A DNA stretch of 64,000 bases from Bin55 sp965116055 (GCA_965116055.1 OZ220466.1:124001-188000); one strand, 5' to 3'. Numbered from the stretch's first letter, positions 54,541 to 64,000 are shown. Made by a program: numbers and translations. Notes: generated by a model not told the origin, from the sequence alone.

Positions 54541-55077
54541 ATGCCTCACCGTGTTCAATCGTTTTTGCGCTCATCGTGTAGGTTGTGGCGACTCCAAATT
54601 CACCAGCGGACACCTCTCATCCTCGTGGCATTGGTCGCGTTGTCAACGCTGCCGGTCGCGCTTCAAGGGCAGTGGGCTTCACCCTTAGTCCGGAACCCTC
54701 AATCTGCCTTGGTCGTACATACAGTCGACGGCGCCGAGATTCGTCTCAACACGGTCGTCGTGAGCGATCTTGACGATTTGCGTCACGGTTTGATGCATGT
54801 TAAACATCTACCCCTCAACCTCACTATGACCTTTCTTTACCGTCAACCCCGCACCGTCTCCATGTGGATGAAGGACACGTACATACCGTTGGATATGTGG
54901 TGGGTGGATACTAATATGACCGTTCGCCATATTAAGCAACGCACCACCCCGCTCTCGCTGGAATCGCTTCTATTCGATCGTCCCGTCCGAGCCGTGATTG
55001 AGATCAATGGCGGTTTGAGTCGTCTCCTCGGTGTCACCGAAGGGGCACGTATCGAATTTTCAGATACAGATAACTGA
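54541..55077 (+). CDS. DUF192 family exported protein
   Basis: 178 residues from ATG 54541. Hydrophobic TPLILVALVALSTLPVALQG serves as signal or anchor. DUF192 motifs: LRHGLMHVKHLP, MSMWMKDTYIPLDMWWVD-like (VSMWMKDTYIPLDMWW) and AVIEINGG with LLGVTEGARIEF. The family is small, extracytoplasmic and of unknown function. Confidence 0.88.
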   Translation: MPHRVQSFLRSSCRLWRLQIHQRTPLILVALVALSTLPVALQGQWASPLVRNPQSALVVHTVDGAEIRLNTVVVSDLDDLRHGLMHVKHLPLNLTMTFLYRQPRTVSMWMKDTYIPLDMWWVDTNMTVRHIKQRTTPLSLESLLFDRPVRAVIEINGGLSRLLGVTEGARIEFSDTDN

Positions 55078-55407
55078 ACGTTAACCGTCTCATCCTACAG
55101 TAAATAACAACCAAACGCAAAGCAGCGAGTGATGCCGTTACAGACAACTCAGTTTGCGTCTGTAACACCGGACAACATTTCTGTTAAAAGTGAGCAGTTG
55201 ATCTTCAACTCGCGTTTAGGCAAAGCTTTTCGTCTTAAAATGAACCGACGCGAACAGCATCCATTCTCGCACCACGACCTTTCAGCATGCGACTGCATTC
55301 TCGTCGGTTTATTTATCACGCTTTTGCGCCGTCGTTCGTTTGCTTCCGACAAGAGCCCCTCTAGGCCTGGGCGGCCTTCCTTCATGTCAAGCGACTAAGC
55401 AAGCGTC
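55078..55407. other. gap with no convincing gene
   Basis: 330 bp before the acyltransferase gene. Short open frames exist on both strands (for example 55129-55398 plus), but neither gives a recognisable protein or a ribosome site. The acyltransferase promoter must lie here; I could not pick one. Confidence 0.4.
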
Positions 55408-56334
55408 ATGGCCCTCAAGGAAGACAGTTCGCCGCCACTTCAGCCGCGCACATGGGGTTGGTGGATCCTAGTCGGTGTCGCTTGGCTCGCGTTTCGGATG
55501 AGCTCAATCCACACTGCTCGGTTGTGGGGCATACGAATCTCGAAGCTCGTAAAGTACCTAGTCGCGCCTCGTCTAAACGTTATTCGGACCAACCTCGCCC
55601 TCGCGTTTCCCGATATGGATGCTGCCGAACGCGAACGGTTGACCCAACGTAACCTTGAAGAAACTGGCGCAGGCTATCTCGAATCTGCCTACGTCCTATT
55701 GTGCGGCAGTCGTCAGGTACTTGCAAACTGTGAAGTGCGAGGCCGGGACGTACTTGAAGAAGCACTTCGCGAAGGCAAAAACATCCTCTTGATCGGGGCG
55801 CACTACACCTGCCTGGAAAGTTGTGGATGCGTGATGGGACACGACGTGGCCGTCGACATCGTACATCGCCACCAGAATGCTGTCGTGCCCAACTATCTGA
55901 TCCTTCGTCACCGCCGGCGCAGTTATGCCGGCGTCATTCATCGCGACGATCGCGCCGGGCTGGTAAAAGCTCTTGCCGATAAATCGCGCCAACGCGTGAT
56001 TTGGCTATCGCCTGATCAAGATATGGGACACCAACGCTCCGTCTTCGCGCCGTTTCTCGGCGTCGAACAGGCTGCTACGCTAAAAGCAACATCAAAGATC
56101 GCGAGCCGTTACGACATGAAAGCGGTTTTCATCGAATTTTCCTATGAAGAATCCAACCGTAAGTGGATCATCCATTATCGACCCATTGAAGCGTTTCCGT
56201 CGAATGATCAGGTCGCCGACGCCACGACCGTCAATCGCGTGATAGGCGAGTCAGCCCAACGCAATCCAAGTCAGTATTACTGGGTGCATCGCCGCTTCAA
56301 ATCGTTACCGGACGGTTCCGTTCGTCAGTACTGA
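55408..56334 (+). CDS. LpxL/HtrB-type lipid A acyltransferase
   Basis: 308-residue inner-membrane lysophospholipid acyltransferase-fold protein. One N-terminal helix (about 14-30, WWILVGVAWLAFRM), catalytic HX4E motif in GAHYTCLESCG (about 132-142), then RQRVIWLSPDQDMG and the C-terminal YYWVHRRFKSLPDG, all hallmarks of late acyltransferases that add secondary acyl chains to Kdo-lipid A. LpxL versus LpxM cannot be settled. Confidence 0.9.
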   Translation: MALKEDSSPPLQPRTWGWWILVGVAWLAFRMSSIHTARLWGIRISKLVKYLVAPRLNVIRTNLALAFPDMDAAERERLTQRNLEETGAGYLESAYVLLCGSRQVLANCEVRGRDVLEEALREGKNILLIGAHYTCLESCGCVMGHDVAVDIVHRHQNAVVPNYLILRHRRRSYAGVIHRDDRAGLVKALADKSRQRVIWLSPDQDMGHQRSVFAPFLGVEQAATLKATSKIASRYDMKAVFIEFSYEESNRKWIIHYRPIEAFPSNDQVADATTVNRVIGESAQRNPSQYYWVHRRFKSLPDGSVRQY

Positions 56335-56362
56335 ACGGTATTACGAGTACGAAACGATTGAT

Positions 56363-57292
56363 TTAGGACACGTAAGTGTGCCACTCCTGGTGAGCCTCTC
56401 GCTTGGCGCGCACCTGCTCAAAGTACATCGTTTGTAGCTGCTCGGTAATCGGCCCGCGCCGGCCGTCGCCTATCTGTCGATTATCCAGCGCTTGAATCGG
56501 CAGGACTTCCGCTGCGGTACCCGTAAAAAAGGCTTCGTCCGCGATATAGATTTCATCCCTTGTGATATTGCGTTCATGAACGCGTAAGCCAATCTCAGCC
56601 GCAAACGTGAGGATCGTATCGCGCGTTAAGCCCGGAAGGCACGATGTAAGCTGCGGAGTGTGCAACTCACCTTTCTTAACTACGAAAACGTTCTCACCAC
56701 TGCCTTCCGCCACATAACCCTCAGCGTCGAGTAGTAGCGCTTCGTCGTACCCGCCATCCTGCGCTTCCGAAAGTGCAAGGATCGAATTAATGTAGTTGCC
56801 GCTGGCTTTAGCTTTACACATGCTGATATTCACATGATGCCGTGTATAGGACGATGTTTGTACTCGGATGCCCTGTTCGCGCGCTTCCGGGTCCATATAG
56901 TCAGGCCAGGGCCAACAAGCAATTGCCACATGGACGGATAAGCCTTCTGCTCGTAGTCCCATGGCTTCCGAACCCAGAAACACAAGCGGGCGGATGTAAC
57001 CTTCTGCTAATTTGTTTGCAGAGAGCACATCGATTTGCGCTTGATTGAGCTGCTCCTGCGTGTACGGTATGGCGATTCGCAAGATATGCGCAGAATCGAA
57101 CAAGCGGTGCGTGTGATCAGTTAAACGAAAAATACACGGACCGCGGGATGTCGCGTACGCACGGACGCCTTCGAAGACGCCCACCCCGTAATGTAAGGTT
57201 GACGTGAGTACATGGACATTCGCTGAACGCCAATCGCGCAGTGCGCCGTCCATCCAGATTTTTCCATCCCGGTCGGCGAAGTCGGTCGCCAA
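56363..57292 (-). CDS. ilvE: branched-chain amino acid aminotransferase
   Basis: PLP fold-type IV aminotransferase for the last step of valine, leucine and isoleucine synthesis. 309 residues from TTG 57292. KIWMDGALRDW, GVGVFEGVRAYAT, the PLP lysine in MCKAKASGNYINSILA (about 155-170), YVAEGSGENVFVV and AFFTGTAAEVLPI are all present. No operon partner; ilvD is 3 kb away on the other strand. Confidence 0.95.
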   Translation of the reverse strand: MATDFADRDGKIWMDGALRDWRSANVHVLTSTLHYGVGVFEGVRAYATSRGPCIFRLTDHTHRLFDSAHILRIAIPYTQEQLNQAQIDVLSANKLAEGYIRPLVFLGSEAMGLRAEGLSVHVAIACWPWPDYMDPEAREQGIRVQTSSYTRHHVNISMCKAKASGNYINSILALSEAQDGGYDEALLLDAEGYVAEGSGENVFVVKKGELHTPQLTSCLPGLTRDTILTFAAEIGLRVHERNITRDEIYIADEAFFTGTAAEVLPIQALDNRQIGDGRRGPITEQLQTMYFEQVRAKREAHQEWHTYVS

Positions 57293-57978
57293 AATTGTGA
57301 TTTCGTCTTAAGTCTTCAGTATTGCTTTGAAATTATCGCACCGAGTGGCTTTCGTATAGAACTTCGCGGCCGCGTGTCATCCTGAACGGCCAGTACTGTC
57401 ATGGCATAGCGGTTACTTCTGGTATATTTTTTGAACTTTTCTGTTCTTGTATCAATACGAGCCAAGTGCCGCTTACATGTATCGGCGCGCGCCTGCTTTC
57501 AATGGGTGCCCAGCCACGTCAATGTCGGTAAAACACTTGAAAACCAAAGGTCGGAAAATACAGAATCCACTCGTTCGGGTGCTTTACTTCAATGTAACCC
57601 ATTGAGATGTAATAAATATATGAATTGAGATTTGCGTCAAATCAAGCTATATGAGGAGTTTCCGGCAGCCTAAATATAAATAAATCAGTGGTTTAGATGC
57701 TGGATTTTGAGAGGTTACCAAAACACACACCATCTCGGCCGTTCCCGCTGCAACGACAATACCTGCTAGCAAAACATGATTGATTGACCAGGCAACGTTG
57801 CAGCTGCAATATACAAGGTGATGGCAAGAAACGATAGGATGATTACGTGAGTATAGTCAAGGCAATATAGTTCTCCAAACTTCGACGCAAACCTGCAAAT
57901 CCGCCTTTAAAATGGCTGATGTGACGTCATCAAGTTGATTATCATTCAATATATTCAGCCCACTGATCCGGCTCCCGC
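57293..57978. other. 686 bp intergenic region
   Basis: AT-rich gap between divergent ilvE and argE. It must hold both promoters. A minus-strand frame near 57720-57860 reads hydrophobic (YIAAATLPGQSIMFC then a stop; one frame over LAGIVVAAGTAEM) and may be the relic of a membrane protein. No ARG-box-like 18-mer was convincing, and no terminator or RNA was recognised. Confidence 0.4.
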
Positions 57979-59124
57979 ATGATCCCCAGCGTGACTGAAA
58001 TGCTCCGGACGCTTGTGAGCACGCCTTCCGTTAGTTGTACTGATAAGCAACTCGACCGAAGCAACATTGATGTCATCCATCACCTCGCTAATTGGCTTGA
58101 CGACCTGGGCTTTAAGGTGGACGTGAAACCACTTGAAACCAACCGCAATAAAGCCAATCTACTTGCTTGTAAAGGCAGCGGTGAAGGGGGGCTGGTTTTT
58201 GCCGGACACACCGATACCGTACCTTGTCGCGAATCACACTGGCACGTCAATCCGTACGCGCTTACAGAGAAGGAAGGACGCCTCTACGGGCTTGGCACCT
58301 GTGATATGAAAGGTTTTTTTCCTTTAGCGTTAGCTGCATGCGCTTCAATGGATCAAGCCAACCTTAAGCGACCACTCTGCATCGCCGCCACCTCGGACGA
58401 AGAAACCAGCATGGCAGGTGCGCGCGAACTTGAAGCGTTCGCGTTTCCCAAGGCCGACGCAGCCGTGATTGGCGAGCCCACGGACCTGATCCCAGCCTAT
58501 ACCCATAAGGGTATAGCCCTCATCAAGATTGAGGTCACCGGCGTTGCCGGGCATTCCTCTGACCCAGCAGGAGGCGTGAACGCGCTTGACGTCATGCACG
58601 ATGTCATGGCGGAACTGATCAAGCTACGCACCGAACTCAAGTCGACGTACGCCCATCCGGCGTTCGCGGTACAGCATCCCACCTTAAATCTAGGCTGTCT
58701 ACACGCAGGCGACGTACCCAACCGCATTTGCGCACACGCGGAATTGCTGATTGATATCCGCATACTGCCAAAAATGGACAGCCAATCACTCATTGATGAC
58801 ATTCGGCAACGTACGCAGCTGGTGGCAGAACGCACGCACTCGAAAATTGACGTAGAGACCATGTGCCCAACCATCCCACCGTTCGAGACGAATTCGTCTA
58901 GCAAACTGGTAAAAATGCTTTCGCACGCGACGCAACATTCACCGCGAGGCGTTGCGTTCGGCACCGAAGCACCGTTCTACCAGGCATTAGGCATTGAAAC
59001 CGTGGTATTCGGCCCAGGATCGGTTAATCAAGCTCACCAACCGGACGAATATCTCAGCATGGACCGCCTCCAACCAACTCTTGCCATTCTCGAAAATCTA
59101 GTCCATACATACTGTGTGACATGA
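57979..59124 (+). CDS. argE: acetylornithine deacetylase
   Basis: Zinc M20-family amidohydrolase releasing ornithine from N-acetylornithine. 381 residues. GGLVFAGHTDTVPC holds the first metal His and Asp, LGTCDMKGFF the bridging Asp, TSDEETSMAGA the catalytic Glu pair, and FGTEAPFYQALGI a later ligand region. Overlaps argA by 4 bp (ATGA). With argA and argB it indicates the linear acetyl pathway of arginine synthesis. Confidence 0.94.
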   Translation: MIPSVTEMLRTLVSTPSVSCTDKQLDRSNIDVIHHLANWLDDLGFKVDVKPLETNRNKANLLACKGSGEGGLVFAGHTDTVPCRESHWHVNPYALTEKEGRLYGLGTCDMKGFFPLALAACASMDQANLKRPLCIAATSDEETSMAGARELEAFAFPKADAAVIGEPTDLIPAYTHKGIALIKIEVTGVAGHSSDPAGGVNALDVMHDVMAELIKLRTELKSTYAHPAFAVQHPTLNLGCLHAGDVPNRICAHAELLIDIRILPKMDSQSLIDDIRQRTQLVAERTHSKIDVETMCPTIPPFETNSSSKLVKMLSHATQHSPRGVAFGTEAPFYQALGIETVVFGPGSVNQAHQPDEYLSMDRLQPTLAILENLVHTYCVT

Positions 59125-60341
59125 CGCGCCCTTCTGCGTCGCTGGACATTGACCCGGACTTTCGTCACTTCACCCAATGGTTTAGAGCGTCCTCGCCTTA
59201 CATTCGCGAGCATCGCGACAAGCGGTTCGTGGTGGTGGTGCCTCAAGCATGTCTGCACCACACGCAACTTGGCAACATCGTACGCGATCTCGCGTTATTG
59301 CATGTCCTCGGCATCAAGCTGACCCTTGTTGTCGAAACACAACATGCGGATCGAGATCAATGGATTGGGCAGTTAAACACCATGTTCGCACGGGGATTGC
59401 CCAGTAGCCGTTTTCGCGATCGAGCGATCCCTCTTACAGAGGTTTGCATGTACGAATCAATGCGAACCAACAGCACTGAAAAGCCTCACGAGACAACTGA
59501 AGAATCCACCATCCTTGCTGACAGCTTACAACAGGCCATGGATGGCGAGGCCATTGTCCTGGTCGCACCAGGCACCATGACGGCAGACATAGGTGAGATT
59601 GCCGAAAACGTCGCGCTAAACATACGTGCGGACAAACTCATCCTATTCCACGAACCCGCGTCGTTGCTTCACGACGCTGCCGAAGTTAATAGCGATCTGT
59701 CGACACAAGCATTTCAAGCCTTACTAGACTCACAAACGTTCGACGACGCGACAACGCGACGTATGAACGCTTTATTGCGCGCATGTCGGATGGGAGTCAA
59801 ACGCGGTCACGTCGTGTCCTACATTGCTGATGGCGCCTTGCTCGCGGAGCTCTTTACCGCGGACGGCTCAGGTACGCAGATCTCGACAGACGACTATCTA
59901 ACGATTCGTCGTGCAACGCATGCTGACACGGATGCTGTACTTGAACTAATGCAATCAGATATTAGCGAAGACCGACTCGTACCGCGCGACCGCGACCTAC
60001 TTCAGGACGGCTCGACGACGATTTTTATTGCGGAACATGATCAAGTGCCGGTTGGATGCGTGGCGTTGTATTCGCTTACGGATGGGATGCAAGAAATTGG
60101 CACGCTTCTAGCGGCACCCCGTCACCGCGACCGCAACATCGGCGCTCGTTTATTAGGTCGTGCGGAATCCGAAGCTCGAAAACGCCGCGCCAGTCATGTC
60201 TATGTATTTACGAAATACGCTATTGACTGGTTTAAGAGGCACAACTACGCTACTGTGTCGTTGGATGCATTACCGTCGGCTTGTCGATCCGCATATGACC
60301 ACAATCGCCAATCAACGCTTTTGATCAAGGAACTCGCATGA
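59121..60341 (+). CDS. argA: N-acetylglutamate synthase, divergent
   Basis: First step of arginine synthesis. 406 residues (E. coli 443). N-terminal amino-acid-kinase-like domain about 15-250 opens SSPYIREHRDKRFVVVV, but where relatives have the GGEA glycine motif it reads VVPQACLHH, and the domain is shorter. GNAT domain about 260-406: YLTIRRATHADTDAV, acetyl-CoA loop RHRDRNIGARLL, and DALPSACRSAYDHNRQS, which matches the ArgA C-terminus well. Arginine feedback control, which uses the kinase-like domain, may be altered. Co-translated with argE and ilvD. Confidence 0.87.
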   Translation: MTRPSASLDIDPDFRHFTQWFRASSPYIREHRDKRFVVVVPQACLHHTQLGNIVRDLALLHVLGIKLTLVVETQHADRDQWIGQLNTMFARGLPSSRFRDRAIPLTEVCMYESMRTNSTEKPHETTEESTILADSLQQAMDGEAIVLVAPGTMTADIGEIAENVALNIRADKLILFHEPASLLHDAAEVNSDLSTQAFQALLDSQTFDDATTRRMNALLRACRMGVKRGHVVSYIADGALLAELFTADGSGTQISTDDYLTIRRATHADTDAVLELMQSDISEDRLVPRDRDLLQDGSTTIFIAEHDQVPVGCVALYSLTDGMQEIGTLLAAPRHRDRNIGARLLGRAESEARKRRASHVYVFTKYAIDWFKRHNYATVSLDALPSACRSAYDHNRQSTLLIKELA

Positions 60342-62017
60342 CTAAAAAACGCCCGTATTCCAGTACGATCGTTGATGGCATTGAACAAGCGCCCAGTCGC
60401 GCGATGTTGTACCCCGTCGGCTTCAAGCAAGAGGATTTTCAAAAAGCGCAAATTGGCATTGCTTCAACTTGGAGCAATGTCACACCGTGCAATATGCACA
60501 TCAATAAACTCGCTGAGCGCGCGGCGGCAGGAGCAGACGATCATGGCACAAAGAGTGTCATTTTTAATACCATCACCGTGTCGGACGGCATCTCGATGGG
60601 TACCCCAGGGATGCGCTATTCGCTCGTCAGTCGTGAAGTGATCGCAGACTCCATCGAAACGGTAGTCGGCGCCCAGGGATTTGACGGACTGGTGGCCATT
60701 GGGGGATGCGATAAAAATATGCCAGCATGTGCCATGGCCATGGCTCGGCTTAATCGACCGTCCGTTTTCGTATATGGCGGTACGATTCTGCCTGGCGCAG
60801 AGCGGCGCGACATCATTTCAGTGTTTGAGGCTGTGGGTGCGCGCGCAGACGGTTTGATTTCCGCGCGAGAACTGCAAGATATCGAAGAAACTGCAATCCC
60901 CGGGCCTGGTTCGTGCGGTGGCATGTATACGGCCAACACCATGGCCTCCGCGATTGAAGCATTAGGCCTTAGCTTGCCGAATTCATCTTCGCAAGCTGCG
61001 ATCAGCGACGACAAGCTCGACGATTGCTATCGCGCAGGGGAAGCGGTCGCCAATCTAGTCGAACAAGATCTCAAACCTTCCGACTTGCTCACGCACGAAT
61101 CGTTCGAGAACGCCATCACCGTCGTCATTGCACTTGAGGGTTCGACCAATGCCGTGCTCCATCTACTGGCAATCGCGAGCGCGGCGAATGTGCCTTTGAC
61201 CCTAGACGATTTTGCGCGCGTCGGCAAAAAGGTGCCGGTCTTGGCCGATATGCGACCAGCTGGACAGTACGCCATGTCCGAACTAGTGGAAATCGGCGGT
61301 ATCCAACCGTTGCTGAAGTCCCTGCTCAACGAAGGTTTGCTGCATGGCGAGTGCATGACGGTTACGGGCAAAACGCTTGCCGAGAATCTTGCTAACGTAG
61401 GTTCCTACCCCGACGACCAGGCAATCATTCGACCATTTGACCGCCCCATTAAAAACGATAGTCATCTCCGCATCCTGCGAGGAAATATTGCTACGGGCGG
61501 CGCTGTGGCAAAAATCACCGGTCACGAAGGCGAGCGCTTTACAGGTTCGGCTCGCGTCTTCCACGGAGAAGAAGCGGGTATGGCAGCCATTATGGATGGT
61601 ACTGTACAGGAAGGCGATGTGGTTGTCATTCGCTATGAGGGCCCCCGGGGAGGACCTGGTATGCGCGAAATGCTTAGCCCTACCAGTGCGCTCAATGGTC
61701 GCGGTTTAGCCGGCAAGGTGGCGCTCATTACCGACGGTCGATTTTCCGGCGGCTCGTCCGGATTCGTCGTCGGGCACGTCGTGCCAGAAGCCTACGAGGG
61801 CGGACTAATCGCTTTGATCGAAGACGGTGACACCGTGACGATTGATGCCGTCGCCAACGAAATCAATCTTGACATTCCCGACTCAATGCTCGCGGCACGC
61901 CGCGCGCGTTGGTCGCCCCCAGCGCCGTATGCACTGAAAGGTACGCTGGCTAAATACGCGACGCTTGTAAGCAACGCCAGCGAAGGCGCGGTCACCGACA
62001 AAAACGTTCGAGTCTAA
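60338..62017 (+). CDS. ilvD: dihydroxy-acid dehydratase
   Basis: Fe-S enzyme converting dihydroxy-isovalerate/methylvalerate to 2-oxoacids in branched-chain synthesis. 559 residues. Cluster cysteines in TPCNMHI, GGCDKNMPAC and PGPGSCGGMYTANTM; later GGSSGFVVGHVVPEA and the catalytic-serine block TDGRFSGGSSG. Overlaps argA by 4 bp, so it sits in an argE-argA-ilvD unit, and overlaps convergent hemE by 4 bp. Confidence 0.96.
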   Translation: MTKKRPYSSTIVDGIEQAPSRAMLYPVGFKQEDFQKAQIGIASTWSNVTPCNMHINKLAERAAAGADDHGTKSVIFNTITVSDGISMGTPGMRYSLVSREVIADSIETVVGAQGFDGLVAIGGCDKNMPACAMAMARLNRPSVFVYGGTILPGAERRDIISVFEAVGARADGLISARELQDIEETAIPGPGSCGGMYTANTMASAIEALGLSLPNSSSQAAISDDKLDDCYRAGEAVANLVEQDLKPSDLLTHESFENAITVVIALEGSTNAVLHLLAIASAANVPLTLDDFARVGKKVPVLADMRPAGQYAMSELVEIGGIQPLLKSLLNEGLLHGECMTVTGKTLAENLANVGSYPDDQAIIRPFDRPIKNDSHLRILRGNIATGGAVAKITGHEGERFTGSARVFHGEEAGMAAIMDGTVQEGDVVVIRYEGPRGGPGMREMLSPTSALNGRGLAGKVALITDGRFSGGSSGFVVGHVVPEAYEGGLIALIEDGDTVTIDAVANEINLDIPDSMLAARRARWSPPAPYALKGTLAKYATLVSNASEGAVTDKNVRV

Positions 62018-63030
62018 CTTGTGTACTCGTGCACGAGATCCACGAGATAGCGGACATGATCAACTGGCGTTTGCGGCACGATGCCGTGCCCGACATTAAA
62101 GATGTGTCCAGGTCGACGTGCAACGGCATCAAGGATAGTCTTGGTTTGCACCTCAATGGTGGCGCGATCAGCGCATAGCGTCAACGGATCCAAATTGCCC
62201 TGGATCGCAACCGTACCAAGATCGTCCCACACGTCTGTGAGCGATACGCGCCAATCCAATGCCATGAAATCCGGGCCCGTCGCCTGCATGGTTCGCAAGA
62301 GATGGCCATTGCCAACGGCGAAATAGCTGATCGGCACGCGACCGCCAATCATCTGCATCAAACGACGCGTGGGCGTCGCGACATAACGGTCGAAGTCGCC
62401 TGTCGCCAATGTGCCGACCCAGCTGTCGAATATCTGAACCGCATGCACTCCTGCGTCGATCTGCAACGAGACGTAGTCGCCGACTGCATCTACCAACTTG
62501 TCGAGCAACTGTTGCCAAACCGCGGGTTCACGATACATGAATTGCTTCGTTTTCGCAAAATTCCGCGAACTCTTGCCTTCAATCGCGTAGCTCGCCAACG
62601 TAAACGGGGCACCTGCAAAACCGATCAGTGCAATGCCCGTCGGTAAATCTTGCAGAATATTGCTGATCGTCCGCTCAATATAACCAACGCCTTCCTGTGC
62701 GGGCACCACGCGAACCCGATCCACATCCGCGGTATCGCAGATTGGGTTAGCGAAGACGGGACCGACACCTGGTTTGTAGTCGAGGTCGAACCCCATCGGC
62801 TCCAGCATGGGTAACAGATCGGCGAACATGATCGCCGCGTCCACACCGAGGATTCGCTGTGCATCAAGGGTGACTTTGGCTGCTAGCTCAGGGTTCTTGA
62901 AAAACTCCAAACTCGGCATATCACCTTTTGTCCGGCCATACTCCGGCATGTAGCGGCCGGCCTGCCGATTAAGCCAAATCGGCGTATAAGGCGTCGGGCG
63001 GCCGCGACAGGCGTCTAGAAATACGCTCAA
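62014..63030 (-). CDS. hemE: uroporphyrinogen decarboxylase
   Basis: Decarboxylates uroporphyrinogen III to coproporphyrinogen III in haem synthesis. 338 residues from TTG 63030 (preceding SVFLDACRGR). Signatures: PIWLNRQAGRYMPEYG with the catalytic Arg, IMFADLLPMLEPMG with the key Asp, GFAGAPFTLASYAIEG and VGHGIVPQTPVDH. The start overlaps the fabV stop by 4 bp. Confidence 0.96.
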   Translation of the reverse strand: MSVFLDACRGRPTPYTPIWLNRQAGRYMPEYGRTKGDMPSLEFFKNPELAAKVTLDAQRILGVDAAIMFADLLPMLEPMGFDLDYKPGVGPVFANPICDTADVDRVRVVPAQEGVGYIERTISNILQDLPTGIALIGFAGAPFTLASYAIEGKSSRNFAKTKQFMYREPAVWQQLLDKLVDAVGDYVSLQIDAGVHAVQIFDSWVGTLATGDFDRYVATPTRRLMQMIGGRVPISYFAVGNGHLLRTMQATGPDFMALDWRVSLTDVWDDLGTVAIQGNLDPLTLCADRATIEVQTKTILDAVARRPGHIFNVGHGIVPQTPVDHVRYLVDLVHEYTS

Positions 63031-64000
63031 GCGCGAGTAATGCGCGTCAGATCGGACAACTCTGCGTCGTAGTCAACATCCGCGCGACCGAAACCAAAAA
63101 TCTTCAAGAATTCCTCGCTGAATCCTTGTACATCGGCGAGCTCCGCCAGGTTATGGTCGTCAATTTCACGCCAATGTCGCCTCACTGCGTCCTGTACGCT
63201 TGCGTCCATCTCGAAGTTATCCATGCGTACCCGCCCTTCCGCGTCAACACGGCGCATGTTGTCACCATAGAGTTGTTCGCGAAACAAACGGTTGATGTGC
63301 TCAATGCAATCTTCATGAGTACCCGTTACTTTCATCACCTGGAACAGAATCGAAAAGTACAAAGGTACGACAGGAATGGCCGTACTGGCTTGTGTGACAA
63401 CGGCTTTCAAGACTGCTACGATCGCTTCCGCACCATGGACCCCGTAACGCGCATTGAGTTCAACGCAGGTTCGGTCAAGATCTTCCTTCGCTTTACCCAA
63501 CGTACCGCCGCGATAGATGGGATAGGTGAGTTCATTGCCTAGATAGGTAAACGCGATTGTCTTGAAGTGATCGCTTAAAACCCCCGCCGCTGCACATTGG
63601 TCCACCCAACGCTGCCAGTCGTCACCGCCCATGACAGAGATTGTCGCCGCAGTCTCTTGGTCGGTCGCCGGGGTTAACGATACCGGGGCTAATCGACCCG
63701 TCCCGCGTAACACGTCGAGCGTGAGGGTGCGCGCTTCGAAAGTCTCGCCTAACGGCTTTATGGTAGACCGAAACCGTTCACCGGTATCCGGATGAACTCG
63801 TACCGGCGGCGCGAGACTGTAAACCAATAAATCGACCGGTTCGTAGTTCGCCCTCAGCTCGTCAATAACGTCACTCTTCACTTCGTGCGAGAAAGCATCG
63901 CCATCGAACGAAGTAGCCCGCAAACCTGCATCGTGTGCAAGCCGGTCGAATGCAGCGTTGTTATACCAACCCGCAGAGGCTGGTTTGTTACCGTCGGGCG
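63027..64000 (-). CDS. fabV: trans-2-enoyl-ACP/CoA reductase FabV (5' end outside window)
   Basis: Final reduction step of fatty-acid elongation, NADH-dependent and triclosan-insensitive in characterised members. The C-terminal 323 or so of about 400 residues are present; the frame stays open to the window edge (KPASAGWYNNAAFDRLA near 63920-63980). Visible: LLVYSLAPPVRVHP, catalytic Tyr/Lys region AFTYLGNELTYPIYRGGTLGKAK, and the C-terminal domain with PLYFSILFQVMK. Partial by truncation only. Confidence 0.93.
   Translation of the reverse strand, partial: PDGNKPASAGWYNNAAFDRLAHDAGLRATSFDGDAFSHEVKSDVIDELRANYEPVDLLVYSLAPPVRVHPDTGERFRSTIKPLGETFEARTLTLDVLRGTGRLAPVSLTPATDQETAATISVMGGDDWQRWVDQCAAAGVLSDHFKTIAFTYLGNELTYPIYRGGTLGKAKEDLDRTCVELNARYGVHGAEAIVAVLKAVVTQASTAIPVVPLYFSILFQVMKVTGTHEDCIEHINRLFREQLYGDNMRRVDAEGRVRMDNFEMDASVQDAVRRHWREIDDHNLAELADVQGFSEEFLKIFGFGRADVDYDAELSDLTRITRA

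Noticed and set aside
55129..55398. 89-codon plus-strand frame before the acyltransferase gene
   Set aside because: No ribosome site, low-complexity basic tail and a competing minus-strand frame; probably chance.

Overview
The window is a stretch of a gammaproteobacterial chromosome of intermediate GC, probably from an uncultured environmental (marine-like) lineage. The gene orders point there: lysA-dapF-DUF484-xerC-HAD, coaBC-algC-argB, rpmB-rpmG-mutM, rsmD/ftsY-ftsE-ftsX and glnK-amtB are all typical of Gammaproteobacteria. I cannot name a genus. Genes are tightly packed with many 1-4 bp stop/start overlaps. Non-AUG starts are common (TTG for idi, lysA, ilvE, hemE; GTG for dapF, coaD, ftsY, ftsE, tsaD, amtB), and two genes appear to start at AUA or AUU.

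Layout. 1-9.7 kb: idi, an alpha/beta hydrolase, an MFS exporter, a luciferase-like oxidoreductase gene cut by an IS1182-family element, ileS (eukaryote-like type) and an enoyl-CoA hydratase. 10-15.8 kb: a ThDP enzyme, a nucleobase permease with an unusual cytosolic tail, a hydrolase, a hydratase and a c5-type cytochrome. 15.8-18.3 kb: an AT-richer accessory island with a membrane-anchored DEDDh-like exonuclease and several tiny membrane ORFs. 18.3-21.3 kb: a nitrogen module (sigma-54 promoter, TorF-type porin, glnK, amtB, a second P-II gene). 21.4-27.1 kb: thrC and the lysine/DAP-XerC cluster. 27.1-31.7 kb: a frameshifted amino-acid permease, thioredoxin, a STAS protein, an SDR and a REC-PP2C phosphatase. 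32-37.3 kb: a short-chain acyl-CoA cluster (PhyH dioxygenase, TlpA-like redoxin, enoyl-CoA hydratase, PrpE-like ligase, CaiB-type CoA transferase). 37.4-38.4 kb: tsaD.

38.4-41.8 kb is the second accessory island: decayed IS1595 and IS3 transposases, then an intact 551-residue reverse transcriptase of the Abi/UG type, bracketed by diverged direct repeats of about 75-79 bp. This is the best candidate for an undescribed, possibly anti-phage, system. 41.8-50.6 kb returns to housekeeping: argB, algC, coaBC, rpmB, rpmG, mutM, coaD, rsmD, ftsY, ftsE, ftsX. 50.6-54.5 kb holds a kexin-like secreted protease and a separate small secreted protein that resembles its missing prodomain, then a MaoC-type dehydratase. 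54.5-64 kb: a DUF192 protein, an LpxL-type acyltransferase, ilvE, argE-argA-ilvD, hemE and fabV (cut by the window end).

How parts fit: argA, argB and argE cover arginine entry and deacetylation; ilvD and ilvE cover branched-chain synthesis; lysA and dapF complete lysine/peptidoglycan supply. The nitrogen block is one regulated unit. No rRNA, tRNA or CRISPR array was seen.
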